Assembly (NCBI GenBank): GCA_949130495.1
Contig: OX422211.1
Location: forward strand, 536,531,372 to 536,595,371
Direction: 5' to 3'
Length of the DNA: 64,000 bases
Source of the DNA: Sambucus nigra
Taxonomy: Eukaryota; Streptophyta; Magnoliopsida; Dipsacales; Adoxaceae
The notes under the pieces were generated by a model. It ran no database searches and was not told where the DNA came from. It was given only the letters and a program-made list of their open reading frames with translations. Below, piece by piece: positions 46,235-59,406 of this stretch (the first letter of the stretch is position 1; every line of letters begins with the position of its first letter). The position numbers were made by a program, and so were the translations under genes.

Positions 46235-47260
46235 GGAGACCATGACCTCACTTTGAAAGGTACCTCAGAAATATCAACTTCAGTGATTTCAACAAATGTC
46301 TTCTTAAGTCAGCGAGATTTCCTTGTTTGAAACCTTTCTCCACCTTTCATTTCCATCACTTTCACACCAAATTTATCAAAACCCCTATAAATTCTTCACA
46401 CACTTACAAGGAAGCTCATCATCAATAAAGATCAATCTCCAAGTCTCCAAATAAGTTCCAAACATTATTCTCTATTTTTAAATTTCTTTATTTTCGCATT
46501 AATTATATAATTTCTTAATTTAGATTTGACTTTAGAGCATACACATATTAATCTTCAATAATTTATTAATAATATAGGACATAATATATTTTCTAAAAAA
46601 AAACAGAAAAAGACGGTTACACCTATAAATTCTGATGGGATTTTTCATCACATTTTCTCAAAACTAAAAACATATTTTTCTTGCACACACACATAATAAA
46701 ATCCCCATTTGAATTTATGGAATAAACCCAATCCTCGTGTCTCATGAAAACTACGTGGACTTTGATGCCTTTATAGGCTACGTAGGTGTCTCGGGCTAAA
46801 ACCCAAGACTCAAGTCTTCTTTTCCCATTTTCCTCTTTGTCATGTTTTATCCATATATTATTCATTTATATCATACTTGTGATTCATACTTGCATCTTAT
46901 CTAATATGTATTGTTGTTTAATCATACCGATCAATATCTTGATAAGCGCACACATCATATTTTTAATTATTATTTTGGGAATATTCCTAGGGAAGACCTC
47001 ACTCCGTCTTTTACATGATGCGAGTTAAGAGATTCCTATGTCCACTTATATATACACTCACACACAATTCATGGATAAATTAAGGAAAATAGTAACATAG
47101 GCCCATGGGAGATCAAAAGGGTGGGATGCAGGCCTAACTCCTTCCCATTACACAACTTAACCCCCGAACCTCTGATCTAATTGCTTTCGCAAGAATTTGT
47201 TTGTCTTTGATGTCGTTCTATCGAGGCAACAACATGTTCTTAGCCTGTTTTGTGCAAAAT

Positions 47261-47280
47261 AGGATGGAGACTCTATATTT
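47261..47280 (+). promoter_or_regulatory. Degenerate primer-binding site of element F
   Basis: GCAAAATAGGATGGAGACTCT corresponds to the AAAATAGGATGGCGACTCTGCTGGGG junction seen in many plant Ty3 elements, with a CpG-type change (GGCG to GGAG). Confidence 0.55.
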
Positions 47281-49020
47281 TTATATCACCCGATATCGAC
47301 AACGACCGAAGCATTCCTAGAAAGGGCGCGGGACCTCTGTCACTCTCTCTCCACCGCGTGCGCGAGTGCCAACCCATGAGACAAAGAACGAGAAGGAAAC
47401 GAATTAGAGAGGGATGGCCATAGTGGAGACTTTGCTAGGGACTTATTTAAAAGGGCTAGACTCTGTTTGCATAGATGTTATCATATTCTTCTTGTGTGCG
47501 TATGTACCTACCTGTTTGTTCCTTTTTTCTCCTTTATTAGTTCTTATATGTATCTATCTCATGTTTATATCACCTCTCACTCACTTTTCACTTCACACAC
47601 TTGTAAATACTCTCCATGTACACCTCACACTTCCTACACTTGTATATAGGTTCATTCATATCCACATGTTGCACACACCACTTAGAATATCCATGCTTAG
47701 GTGTCATTACCTCCACTTATCACACTTGTATATATTTATGCTCACTTATAATTATAACCCACCACTTTTAGTTTACCTATGCTAGGCTCACCGTCACTCA
47801 CTCACTTATAGAAATTCACACATCACTCATTGTCACATATCCAGGCTTAGTGTAATATACGTGTTCTATGTTGGATTTACTTTTTACTTGTACATTCTTC
47901 CTTATTAGTATAGTGCTCATCATGCCAAAGAAAATACTCTTTCTATAATATAATAATAAATAATCATACATTTCGCACACTGCATCACTAAGAGCATTGT
48001 TATATTGACCAAAAATTGTCCCATACTAGGGGGTCACTTTGTGATGGGTGTTGGTCCGGTACTACGCAAGTAGCCTAAACAACATGGCTCTCACCTTCTA
48101 TTGTCCTAGAACCTTCGACGTATATTTAACGATTCCCATCGCATCGTGCCTTTTGACTGAACTCACGATGGGAGGTATATAGCATGGAACTCGTTCACTT
48201 ACGTCGAGTATATCGAATTCTCTCTCACACATACTGTCCCCACGAGGTATATAATGAGGCAATTCATGCACACTCAAGTATATCAAATGTCTTGTCCACA
48301 TCTACCGATTTCCCTCAAAAGTGAGACGTATATCGTGGAAGTCATTCCAAAGGGGGGAACCTTTCCACTCACCCAACAACTTCATACCCTCGTATAGGCG
48401 TCAAAGTTAGGGCACTCATATTTAATTTGTCAGTTACTACACAAAACGCTGTCAAAATTTTGGTTCGGCATAACACCCAAATTTTCACATTATTTTATCT
48501 TTTTCAAAATGGGATCCAGTCCATGAGTCTGGAAATAAGTCAAACCATGTTTTATATATTTTTCAAACCTATTTTTTCCCAGGCTCGGGTCCCATCTCAT
48601 ATTTCTTTTTCATTTAGGTAAACCTAATACTGGTGAAAACCTAACCATAATAATAATCATGCTGAGACTCTTCTCTCATTTTTCCCTCCTTCTTTACCAG
48701 AAGTGTCAAAAATATTTTTCCCCCTCTTTGATAAAAAATACCTAAACCATTTCTCCCCTCTTTTATCAAAATACCAAGAAAATTTGGTCTCCCCCCCTTT
48801 CCAAAAAGGTGTCAAAAACATTTTCCTCTTTTCGAATAAAAATAATTCTTCGTTTTATCTTCTCAAAAAAATTCGAATCATTTTACTTCTCAGGTCGATC
48901 GCACACCCGACCCTTGGTCTGGATCCCTATTGGATTTGGTCTTTCATAAAACCACCCCGAATCTTCATTATCTCTCCCGCTACTTCCCTCAGATTTGAAA
49001 TCTACCGTCACCAACCCTCC
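47281..49020 (+). other. Non-coding leader of element F
   Basis: No recognisable protein. At 48160-48330 a GTATATAG/GTATATAA/GTATATCG phrase with flanking TGGAACTCGTTCA-like sequence recurs about every 65-70 bp (48176, 48247, 48309). An open frame at 47414-47785 is Leu/His/Tyr-rich low-complexity sequence of AC/CT-rich DNA and is not considered a gene. Confidence 0.5.
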
Positions 49021-50280
49021 ATGGAGAATGTAGAACAAGTATCGAATGTGCCGCCTGATTTGATGACCGTCCTGGTCTAACTTACTGCCAAGATTGACAA
49101 CCTTTAAACCAAGGTTCATAAGATGCAGTGAAAATGAATTCCCATTGCTAAGGATCCTGAGGTCCTCTTCGCTTACGCTATGGGTCCACCCACACCTGAG
49201 CTTATTTAGGTTTCGAAAGAATATCAGTATGATCCACGTGCCCCTTATGTCAACGGGCCTCCACCATCTCAACTCCTTATGCCGAATCTTGCCCAGCCAG
49301 GGGCTAACTTACCAATACCTTTCAATTTGAAGGAAGAAGAGTAAACAAGGTGAAGGAGGACCTTAAGATGTTAACTAATAAGTTTGACCAATTTTGAATC
49401 TTTTAATACTACATGGATTACACCCATATATCTCCCTACCCTAAAAAAAAGCTACCAAAAAAGTTCAAGATGCCAAACATTGAGAAGTTCGGGGGTAGCA
49501 GGCCTTCAATTGTTCCTCTTCAAGGCTACCACTGAGCCTTGAATCTCCTAGGTGCCTCCGAGGAAATATGTCCCAGATGTTCCAACAGTCTTTGAAGGAC
49601 AACGCTCGTCATTGGTTTCTATCCCTTGAGGAATCTATAATTCGCAGTTGGGAGGATGTTCGCATGAATTCACATCATAGTACAAATACAAGAAGGCGTT
49701 AGAGGTTACCCGCCATGATTAAGAATTTCTTAAGAAGGACCCCGAAGAAACAATCAATAATTTCATAGCGAGGTGAAGAGATGAAGCGGCCACTATAACT
49801 CACCGTCCTTCCAAAGAGGAATAAGTTAGTATTATGAAGAAAAACTTCTTACCCCATATCTGAGCGATGATGGGAGGATAATATTACCCATATTTTTTAG
49901 CCTTCTGGGAAGCGAGAGAGAAGCTTGAAGAAAGTATTGCAAGAAATAAGCTGAGCCAAAGAAGTTACCCAGACATTTCACTCAAAAAAATATGAGAAGC
50001 TTGCTATAGTCTCGACCATCAATAATATCTCTCAGCCCACTACCTCTTGGGTGCCAAAAAATTGTACTAATCCTGTCAGAAAAGAATACACCGATATCCA
50101 TGCTCCCCTCTCTAAAGTATACCAAGCATTGCTGAGCCAAAATACCATCAAACCTTTGGACCCTCGTCCACTAATCCACTTTCAAAAAATTTCAAACCTA
50201 ATGCCCATTGTTATTTTCACCAAACTGCCGAGCATAGCACTGATTAGTGCTACCATCCTCAAAATGTAATCCAAGGTTAA
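49021..50280 (+). pseudogene. Gag remnant of element F
   Basis: Starts near ATG 49021 (MENVEQVSNVPPDLM). The gag core is seen as KFKMPNIEKFGGSRPSIVPL (49466-49520), then frame-shifted patches for FQQSLKDNARHWFLSLEES (about 49575-49635) and YKYKKALEVTRH. The linker region reads EKLEESIARNKLSQRSYP (49925-49980), followed by RKEYTDIHAPLSKVYQALLSQ and IKPLDPRPL (50080-50170). These correspond to the conserved hinge of related plant gag proteins. The zinc-knuckle C-x2-H-x-GH-C pattern expected next is not intact. Stops interrupt all frames. Confidence 0.7.
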
Positions 50281-51237
50281 ATTGACCGGGGTGTCATCGC
50301 CCCTCCGGCCTATCCCAAACCCAACACCACTCACTGTACACTTCCAAACCATACAAATGCCATCTTTCTAGAAAGTGATCCATAATTCGACCCATCTACC
50401 TAGATTATACCAAGTAAAGAACCCATCATACCTATACGTTCACCCAAACCCCTTAAAATTTGCCCATATTTTCTCCTACACCCAACCTATTTTTTCGACC
50501 AAGCTCTGTCTCTTCTATCAAGAGCATGTATTGCAGTTCGTACCCCATCCGAAGGGAAAGATATGGAACTTCTAGTAGTAATGAACTAGCTTCTAAAGTT
50601 TGGGCTAAAATTGTCCCTTGAAATGAACATTGAGTGTCAGAAGTTTAGCACCCTATTTATGAAAACCCAAAAGTGGGCTTGAGAGTTAGATAATTGGGTG
50701 GTACCCTTTGACGAATTCAGTTTAGATGATGCAATACAAATTATGGTAGGCTTGCTCTGATAGACCAATGAGATTTATAGTATATCCGAGTTACTCGATG
50801 CCTTAAATCTATAAGTGTGGTTGGTACCCTCCCTTCTACACCTCCCCGTTGAGGTTGCGGAATACATTGACTTCTCATGTAAAGACAACATCGTTGCCAC
50901 TGAATGGGGGGATGAGTTTGATAGCTCAAACGAAGAACCAAGCTAATAAAATATTCCAATAATCAGTGTGTGTGGGATGATATCTTTTGAAGATATACTA
51001 AGGGAAATTGATAAAGTGGGTGAACAACCCAAAATTGATGAAGAAACTGGGTTTTTGTTTTTTCCTTCCTTCGTAAACCATATGGGAATATCCGAGAGAC
51101 ACTACTAGAGTCCAAATCCTCAGTGAGCAGGGATATATAAAGGAAAGGGAGTTATCGAGAAACTGCCCATGCCAGAAATGACCATCTAATAAAGAAATGT
51201 CCTCGACCAACTAAAGAAAACTCAAGCCAACATCATC
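50281..51237 (+). other. Degenerate gag-to-protease linker of element F
   Basis: Stops in all plus frames; fragments such as LLKFGLKLSLEMNIECQKF (about 50590) suggest linker sequence. No domain can be named. Confidence 0.4.
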
Positions 51238-52400
51238 ATGTGGGGATTCTTCAAGTCTTCCCAACTACACCTAAATGCTCTGATAAAATTTCTTATTGAG
51301 ACCACAATACCTCTTTCCACCATTTCAAAAGAAGTTATGAACCTGGTCGGGTCCTTAACCTCTACTAGATTGCTTTCTTTCTCTGAAGAAGAAAGCCCAA
51401 AGTTTGGTCCTAATCATAAGTATGCTATCAACATCTTCGTTGAGGTAATAGGGAAGACAGTACCGCTCTCACTCGTCAATAATGGATCGATAATCAATAT
51501 TCTCTCATTAAGAACCTTTAGCTACATGGGATTGAAAGTAAGCAACCTTGCTTCAACTTTTGTCGTAGTGCGTTCCCATGACAGCAGTTGCCGAGAGGTA
51601 ATGGGATCCATAACACTCACGATAGGGGTTGGATCTATAAATCTCATTATTGAGTTCCAATATATCGACATACATGTGTGCTTCAATATATTACTTGGTC
51701 GATCATATCTTTATAGCATCAAGGGGGTATCTTCATCTCTCCATCAAAAATTGAAGTTCTTCACCAAGGGCCTGGTCATCACCATATTGGGCAACAATGA
51801 TAATACTGAGAATTCTAACACTAGCAATCCGGTACTATAAATACAACATGGAGTGAACGACATGCTTCTTTCTAGCTTTTGAGTCGAACGACTTTCACTC
51901 CGAGCATAGGATGATTTCAAAGACCGAGTTTATTTACCGTAAAGCCCTCGCGACAATGTCAACGTAATATAAATGTTAAAGAATATGCATTTCATACCCG
52001 AGCTGGGGCTGGGACGACGACAATAGGGGATAATGGAACCCATTGTCCGAAAGAAGGACTTTAATCCATGCAACCTGGGTTATCAACCATCATCAAAGGA
52101 ACTCATAATGCTTTTCCAACATCAATTGTAGAGAAGTTTAGAAAGTGCCAAGACTGTATCGGGGGATTCCTTAAATGAAAGATTTGGCAAATCCCTTCTG
52201 TGGTTTTCCCGAACTATGGTATGATCATATGGACAAGAAGATGAAGTCGGGGATGGAGATATTATTTCAAGACAGTTACTCCTGGGCTTGGGACTCTTAA
52301 CATCATAAACAATAGCTCATTGAGAAAGCTATAGCTGTTGCTGAGGTTTTTGAGGGAAGTGACTCTGAGCACTCGTTAAATCTTTAGACACTATGGCTAA
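51238..52400 (+). pseudogene. Protease region of element F
   Basis: A 200-codon open stretch (51238-51840) reads WGFFKSSQLHLNALIKFL, then LSFSEEESPKFGPNHKYA, IGKTVPLSLVNNGSIINI (active-site Asp in the D-N-G-S motif changed to Asn), SREVMGSITLTIGVG and FNILLGRSYLYSIKGVSSSL. It ends with HQKLKFFTKGLVITI. This is the standard order of the Tat-like aspartic protease. Downstream (51990-52150) a G-patch-like PELGLGRRQ segment and GYQPSSKELI follow in broken frames. The lost catalytic Asp and stops indicate an inactive copy. Confidence 0.75.
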
Positions 52401-52408
52401 CACTCTGC

Positions 52409-53600
52409 ATGGTCCACTTGAGTGCTTCATCATCGGATCCATCCATCCTGATCAAAACGTCTAATGAACCCCTCCTAAAATGGAATTCTATACCTATTCC
52501 ACTTGCTAAAATGAAACCCATCCCATATTTTTTTCCTATTTCTTCATCTTTTACTGTTCCTCCTTTTTCTGATAATCTCAATGTTGTTTTTCCCAAAATT
52601 AAAATAAACGAAGATTTTGAGTATCTTGCTATGCCAAACATTAACTGTCTTGATTCTAATAAAAATCTTGATTATGATGATTTTGTAAGTGAACAATTAT
52701 TAACAGATCTTAATAAGGTTAATAACAAATAACATATCCATGTTCAAATTAATGAGGATGGAACTGTTATTTTGAATCTCGATTCTAGTAGTCAATTGCA
52801 CGAGGTTAGGATAGGGTCCACTCTTAACGAGCATAAGCACGCGTAACTCGAAGAATTATTGAAGGTTTTTATGGAGGTCTTCGCATGGTCGACATGCCCG
52901 ATATTAATCTCAAAAAATCTCAGCACGAGATTCCAACTCTCCCAGAATTTAAACTGGTCAAATAGAAAATGCAAAAGCCCCATACCAAAAGATCTCTCAA
53001 AGTTAAAGAAGAAGTGATCAAATATTTGAATGTAGGTTTCATCCGGGTGATTGAATATCCAACATGGCTAGCCAACATTGTACACGTGCTAAAATCAAGA
53101 GGATAAGTCTGCATGTGCATTGATTATCAGGATTTGAATAAAGCATCTCTGAAATATCATTACCTATTACCCAACATCAACATGAATGTGGACAACATGG
53201 CCAATCACGCTCTCAAATAATTTTTTGATGGGTTTATCAGATATAATCAGATCAAGATGCACCTGATCATTAAGAAAAAATGCATTTGTCACCCCTTGGG
53301 GGACGTATCTGTTACACCGTTATCCCATTCGATCTTAAAAATGCATGGGCTACCTACCAAAGGGCTGCCACAACCACCTTGCATGATTTGATACACAAAG
53401 AGGTTAAGGTATATGTGGATGATATGATAATTAAGTCTAATACTCAGGAAGGTCATATTCTTGCCCTCCGAAAGTTCTTCGAATGGCTACGGTGATATCA
53501 AATGCGATTCCGTAGAAATGCATTTTTGGCATCACCAAAGTAAAGATTTTGGGATTCATGGTTAGAGAGAAGGGAATTGAAGTAGACTCTGCCAAGCTGA
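52409..53600 (+). pseudogene. Reverse transcriptase region of element F
   Basis: Pre-RT segment at 52770-52900 (REVRIGSTLNEHKHA, then a VFMEVFAWS block). RT fragments follow: KEEVIKYLNVGFIRVIEYP, TWLANIVHVLK, CIDYQDLNKASLKYHYLLP (52990-53175), and GRICYTVIPFDLKNAWATYQ with VKVYVDDMIIKSNTQEGH (53300-53455). YVDD is intact near 53411. The LGFMVREKGIEVDSAKL segment (53545-53600) closes the domain. Stops at 52964, 53106 and 53218 and several frameshifts inactivate it. The frame at 52409-52732 belongs to the linker and has no known motif. Confidence 0.8.
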
Positions 53601-54710
53601 AACCCATACTCAAAATTCCACCACCCCAAATAGAGAAGTAAGTTCGAGGATTCTTGGAAATATTATAGTATATCAGTCAGTTTATCATCCAATTAACTTC
53701 AATTTGTGAACCCATATTCAAACTCCTTCATAAGGATTCCTTCAAAGTCTGGAATGAGTCCTGCTAGGAAGCCTTTGCCTGAATAAAGTTATATCTTACC
53801 CGACCTCCAGTACTCATTCTATCGTAGCCTGCTCTCCCTACACTCCTATACTTGACCGTAACAGACACCGCAACTGGGGCTTTGTTAGACCAATACCTTG
53901 AAGAATCCCACAAAGAAAGGGTCATTTACTATACCAATCGTAAATTGGCTCGATACAAAGCTAACTATACCGCCTTAGAGAAAGCATGTGTTTCCCTTGT
54001 CTGGGTCACTCAGAAATTACGACATTACATTCTCACCTTTCCTATCAGATTTATGTTTCGAATGGATCCTATCAAATACCTGCTCGAGAAACCTATCGTA
54101 TCTAGTGGAATGGCTCGATGGTTAATGTTGCTATCCGAGTTCGATATTATGTATGTCACATAGAAAGCCATGAAAGGAAGAGCCATCTCTGACTACCTTG
54201 ATGACCACCCCATGGAAGAGGTCGACATTTGGATCTTTGAATTCCTGGACGAAGATATCCTTTTCACCTCTCAGGAAGACTTACAGTGGAAAATGTTATT
54301 TTAAGGTACTACCAATAAAAAAAGATACGACATTAGGATACTCCTGATCGACCTTGATGATTCTCACACTTCCATTTCCATCAAGATGGATTTTCCCTGC
54401 ACCATCAATATGAACAAATACGAGGCATACACCATAGGCCTCAAAGTCTCTCTCAAGGAAGGTATTCAGTGCCTAGATTTCTATGCGGACTCTACCCTCA
54501 TCATCAGCCAGGTCCTTAGGATATGGAAGGTCAAAGATGAAAAATTATTACTATTCCACACCCACCTAGAAGAGATGGACTCCCAGTTCCAAGATATCAC
54601 CGTCCACTACTTGCCTCAAGAAAGGAACATCTTATCCGATGCTCTTTTTACTTTTGCCTCCATGGTCAATGTTCTCGAAGGAATAAAGATGCCCCCTTTA
54701 TAGTCCAAAA
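53601..54710 (+). pseudogene. Dual RNase H region of element F
   Basis: The first RNase H (53852-54163) reads VTDTATGALLDQYLEES, VIYYTNRKLARYKANYTALEK and the YVT-ended ARWLMLLSEFDIMYV block. The second, archaeal-like RNase H (54386-54703) shows INMNKYEAYTIGLKVSLKEG, FYADSTLIISQV and the HYLPQERNILSDALFTFASM end. Having both domains places F, like B, in the Tat lineage. The ANNEAEYEA-type first active-site segment is weakened (KYEAY) and stops separate the two domains. Confidence 0.8.
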
Positions 54711-54839
54711 ACAAGCTAAATCAACCCATTTCTATCATATTGAACTCATAACAGAAGAGGATTCCATTATGCACGAGTGCTGGTAATATGATATTTAGCG
54801 CCTCCGCAAGCACAATAGGTACCCCTAGGATTCCAATAA

Positions 54840-56035
54840 GAAAGATTGAGCGACCTTTCGAAAAATTTATGCCCAGTATATTATCTATAATGAAGCATTA
54901 TTCAAGAGAAATTTCAATGGAACTTATTTGCACTTCATCACAGGGGCTGACATTAAAAAAATGATGCATAAGATCCACTTTGGGGAATGCGAATCCCATA
55001 TGAACGGTCATATGCTTGCTATAAATTTGATTGTCCATCAGGGTTACTATTAGACCACCATGATTCATGATTTCACCGCCTATGTCCGTAGATGACTTAA
55101 ATGTCAATAGTTTGGTAATCTCCAGAACTTGCCTCCACAGGAATTGTACAACATGACTTCTCCCTTGTTGTTTCCCACCCGGGGCATTGATATCATAGGC
55201 AAATTCACACCTAAAGCCTCCAATGGGCATTAGTTCATCTTCGTTGCCATTTATTACTTCACCAAAAGGGTCTAAGTCGAGTCATATATAGTTCTTAATG
55301 CTAAAAAGGTAGCCAAGTTCATCTGAAAGAACATTATCTGTTGATACGTAGTTCCACATGAGTTAGTGTCACATAGTGGGTAATATTTCAAGGCCAAAGT
55401 CATAGAATTAGTTGGCGAGTACGGGATTAAGAGATAAAAATCTTCTCCCTACCGAGCATAAATCAACGGAGTAGTTGAAGCCTCCAATAGGAACCTCAAA
55501 GCAATCATTAGCAAGATAACCGAAAGTTGTCGAGATTGGATTGATCAGATCCCTAAATCCCTCTATGGCTACCACACTTCAGTTCGGATATCTATTGGGG
55601 CTACCCCTTATTATATGGTATACGACATGAAAGTAGTCCTACCCTTTGAATTGGATACACCTTCATTACGCGTTATGCTAGAGGGAAAAGTGATTGAGGA
55701 ATACTGGCATCATAACCGTTTTGACGAGTTATTTATCTTAAACGAAAGGAGGCTCAAGGTTTTATATTATATACAAGGGTACTATTAACGAATAGAGCGA
55801 TCATTCAACCAAAGAGTCAAGTATCGTAGTGTTCGAGAAGGGGACTTAACCTTCATAAAAATCAAAGAACTCGTCTGGGACCCTAGAGGGAAATTCAAGG
55901 CAAACTGAAGTGGCCCCTACATTGTGAAAAAGATCCTATTCGATGGCTCCGTCATACTCACTGACCTTGATGGAGAAGATATGTTGCGTCCAGTCAATCT
56001 GGACCATCTTCGAAATTCTACCCTTAGTCCGAATA
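54840..56035 (+). pseudogene. Integrase region of element F
   Basis: Fragments in family order are IYNEALFKRNFNGTYLH, MMHKIHFGECESHMNGHML (zinc-module His) and TRGIDIIGKFTPKASNGH (first catalytic Asp, about 55180). FVAIYYFTKRV and KNIIC follow, then a lost second Asp segment (LVSHSG). AINGVVEASNRNLKAIISK retains the catalytic Glu (about 55470), followed by ATPYYMVYDMKVVLPFELD and RVKYRSVREGDLTFIKI. The C-terminal module is KAN*SGPYIV, ending LDHLRNSTL near 56025. At least ten stops; non-functional. Confidence 0.8.
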
Positions 56036-56266
56036 TCGGAACGCTACGATTCCTCTCATCCCTCTTATATTCTAAAAAATAATTTCTTCATTTCCCTCTA
56101 CTCAGAACTATGTGGGGCCTAATCCTTTAAAAAAACTTTTTGCTTTCAAAATAAATGTCAGAAAATTTTCAAAACCCCATAGGTATTAGGCAGCTCATTC
56201 GCTTTACATGGGCATAATCCCCTTCTTTTGACCAAAATGCTATTTTTTTCTTACCTCTGAGAACAA
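56036..56266 (+). other. Start of the post-pol region of element F
   Basis: Non-coding, ends at the TAATT target site (56267-56271) used by element E. Confidence 0.5.
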
Positions 56267-56271
56267 TAATT
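56267..56271. repeat. Target-site duplication of element E, left copy
   Basis: TAATT directly before the left LTR; the identical TAATT is at 61740-61744 directly after the right LTR. Confidence 0.85.
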
Positions 56272-57360
56272 TGTAGAATCGCTACAGCAAAAATATTGCG
56301 ACTTCTCAAATAAAATCCAATTTTAATTAATCCCAAATTTTAGTTAAACCCTAAAACATGCATCTAGATGTTTTATCCAATAAAATAAAGCATGCAGGAT
56401 AAAACAAACAATTTCAGGAAAAATCCCCCAAAGGGGCAAAACCTTTTATTTCACTATAATTTGTAAGAAAATGGCTTACACGGATTACAATGAAATAGGG
56501 TGACATACGAAATACCCACAGGTGTCGGTTTCGATGTCGCTGAAATCTCCCGCAGGAACTCCAGGTGGTCAGCAATGAAGAAGAGAAACGGTTTCTCTAC
56601 AAGTGTGATCTTTATAAGGACTCTCTCCACAATAGCACACAGCTCTCCGGTTGTAGAGTTCTCCCCACAAAGATAAACAGTAGCAAGGTGTGTTCTTCAA
56701 CACCAAAACAATTCACTAAAGCATATGGGAGTTTTGTGAATTGAAAAACAAAAACGTATTAAACCCCTAAAAGAAAAAGCCTAAAGATTACTGCTTTGGC
56801 AGTATTTCTGTTCGTCAAAACGTTGTGACTTCCTAATGAAAATGGAACCAAATAATGAGATTTTATAGAAAATCGTGTCGCCTCGAAAATAGATCTCGTT
56901 CGAACGAGATCAACAAGTCGCTCCAACGAAGGACAAAAGTCGTTCGAACGAGATCTAACGACATACTATGTCGTTTGAATGACAATTGCAGGTCATTCGA
57001 ATGACCTATCAAGCGAAATTTTACAATAGCCTATAAAAAATTTTGATACGAACGCGTGGCTGCCAGTTTCATATCATTCTGATTTTTTATGAATTAGTTA
57101 TGATATTTCTACGATAAGGAGTCCGAAAACAAAATCTTTAGAAAAATATTTTGTAAAAAATATCCCAAAAGCTCTAAGTGAAAAGTTAAGGTATTTAAAA
57201 CATAACCTTACCAAAGTAAACTTCGCGGAGTCTTGAATGATGAAGAACTTGAGTAATTCGGATCCATCTTTTATGTAGATGTCTCTTGAATGCTCTTCGA
57301 CGATGTAGCGGTATATGACATAATAAATTGATAACGAACCTATGAAAATATGTCCTTACA
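56272..57360 (-). repeat. 3' LTR of element E (left in the window)
   Basis: 1089 bp. On the minus strand it starts TGTAAGGACATATTTTC and ends GATTCTACA. TATA box TATAAAA at 56877-56871 (minus), preceded by TTCGAACGA motifs (56890-57015) including the 16-bp palindrome TCTCGTTCGAACGAGA. Confidence 0.93.
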
Positions 57361-57384
57361 AATCTCCCCCTATGTCTATTCCGG
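57361..57384 (-). promoter_or_regulatory. Polypurine tract of element E
   Basis: Minus strand GGAATAGACATAGGGGGAGATT abuts the LTR start. Confidence 0.85.
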
Positions 57385-59406
57385 TACATACATAAAAAAT
57401 CCGAATTGTCAAAAAACCAAAATACCTATACAAATCTACCCTCCCATGAATAAATTTGCAAGATCTCAAACTGTTCTTAAAAAATCTTCATCAAATCTCA
57501 AAGCTTTTCTCATCAGGGTGTGCAACATCATAATCTTCAGTCTTTGTACCTACACACATGAGATAAAGCAAAATACCTTCATGGCGCATTGAGTTTGAAA
57601 TGATATAAGAATAGAGCATTAATAAATCAAATCTCCCCCATAACTGATAATTCTTTCTCCCCCTTTTTATGATGCCCCCAAATAGACGGATAAGAAGAAA
57701 CAATCAAAACATGGAGTGTCACGATAAAATTGCATATCAAATATGAATCAATCAACGCGCATACAAAGGAGTATCCCAAAAACATTCACAAACTATTTTT
57801 GATTTTTCAAAATTTTCATACAAAAATAGGATACAAAAAAATCACACCATGGATTTAAACTCAAACAACCAAGAAATGAAAATGGAATGTATGGGTGTGA
57901 ACACATTCGATAGGTAAATAAACTCAATCAATCATATGTGCACGATGCATACGTGTACCCCTAACGAATGAACATCAAAAGAATCCTTAGGTGTAAAAGT
58001 TGTTGAATTTAAATGACATTGTCTTAATCAAATCAACAAATCAAAGTCTAAATGATTTCCATACCAATAACGTCCAAAACTATTTAGTGCCGTTTTAAGA
58101 ACTTTTCAAAGGACGTGCAAACCCATTGATATATCCATCCAAAACTCCCTCATATATAATAATGCAATTTTTTATATCTAAAGAGGTACTAAATTCTCAA
58201 CTTAGAGAAACCTATTGGCCCAAATTTTTGGCATGTTTCATCTTTATATTTCCTTATTTTTTTATGTGGGCTCATTTCAAACGGTGGCTCTCACGATGTG
58301 ATTATTATTCACTCGCAGCCCTTTCCCGTGTTCACTCATCATTTTTTCTAAACTAAACAATTAGTTCCTCACGGGCAATGGTTTTTACATGCACTACTTT
58401 TATTACTCTCGTATTATTGCACTTGGTTTGTTTTAAGGACAGGATTGAGATGAAAACACCCAACCAACATGTGATAAGTCAAGAACAATAATCAAATAAA
58501 TTCGTTCATGTGTGCAATAAAGGAAACTATGAGTCAAACATGTAGGAAGCAACACTTAATTACATCTTAATGACTCCAAATATTATAAAGCACATGGATG
58601 AATTGACCTATTGTCTCAAAACACTATCAAATAGTCACATGGATAAATGGAATGAAATTGTGACTCGGTCATCCAAGTGTCTATCCATAAACGGTGTAGA
58701 CAAAATACAAAAATATTTTTGGATTTTTAAAAAATTTATCAAAATAAAATCTTTTTGCCTTTTTTTAAAATTTTCTCAAAAAAAATCTTTTTGAATTTTT
58801 GAAAGAAATATATCACAAATATAGCACAGCCAGCAATAGGCATAATATCGGCATGATCATCAACCTATGCTAGCAAACAAGAAATCACACAAAGAATATA
58901 TCAATCTAAGCAGGTATGATTAAACGAGCAATGCATTGTTTATCAAATAAGCATGGGAACTACGAATAACTGCATATAAACTTTTCCAAAAGCAACCAGC
59001 AGTATCAAAAACCTAAGCATATGAATACAGGATACTGAAACAGAGGAACGGGAGAAAAACTAGACAGGTTGCTCAAACGACTTAGCCTATCGCTCGAACG
59101 ACAAGGCATGTCGCGAGAAGCGACTTCGCGCGAGAAGAGATGTAGCTCAAACGACGTACAGTTCTCGCTCGAACGAGAAAACCAAAATTTCACAGTTTGA
59201 CCAGAAAGTCATACAGTTTTGCTGAGTGCAAAAATTTCGTGAAAACAGTACCTATAAGGTGCAAATAGATCCAAAACAGTGCTAAAACAGTAGCGAAACA
59301 CACAAATGCAACAAATAAATCAACGTGCGCTACGTCAAAGTGAATCATAACACAAGAAGGAATATACCATGATGCAACGCTAGTGTATGACAAACATCTA
59401 ACACAA
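57385..59406 (-). other. Non-coding 3' internal region of element E
   Basis: No protein motif. Homologous in part to the internal region of D. At 59065-59185 a group of CTCGAACGA/TCAAACGAC motifs and the inverted repeat TCGCGAGAAGCGACTTCGCGCGA resemble the LTR motif cluster. Confidence 0.6.

Larger units (their letters stand above)
45200..47260 (+). repeat. 5' LTR of element F (left border approximate)
   Basis: U3 is occupied by a degenerate 172-bp tandem array. A TATATAA box lies at 46228-46234, and the U5 side carries the GGCTACGTAGGTGTCTCGG phrase (about 46780) and the GGATGCAGGCCTAACTCCTTCCC phrase (47127). The right end is the primer site at 47261. No partner LTR is available to confirm the left edge. 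Confidence 0.55.

Noticed and set aside
47414..47785. Leu/His/Tyr-rich 123-residue open frame as a membrane protein
   Set aside because: It lies in CT/AC-rich low-complexity sequence of the F leader; overlapping frames are equally open and no conserved motif is seen.
48883..49272. 129-residue minus-strand frame
   Set aside because: It overlaps the plus-strand gag start of element F and shows no motif; most likely a shadow.
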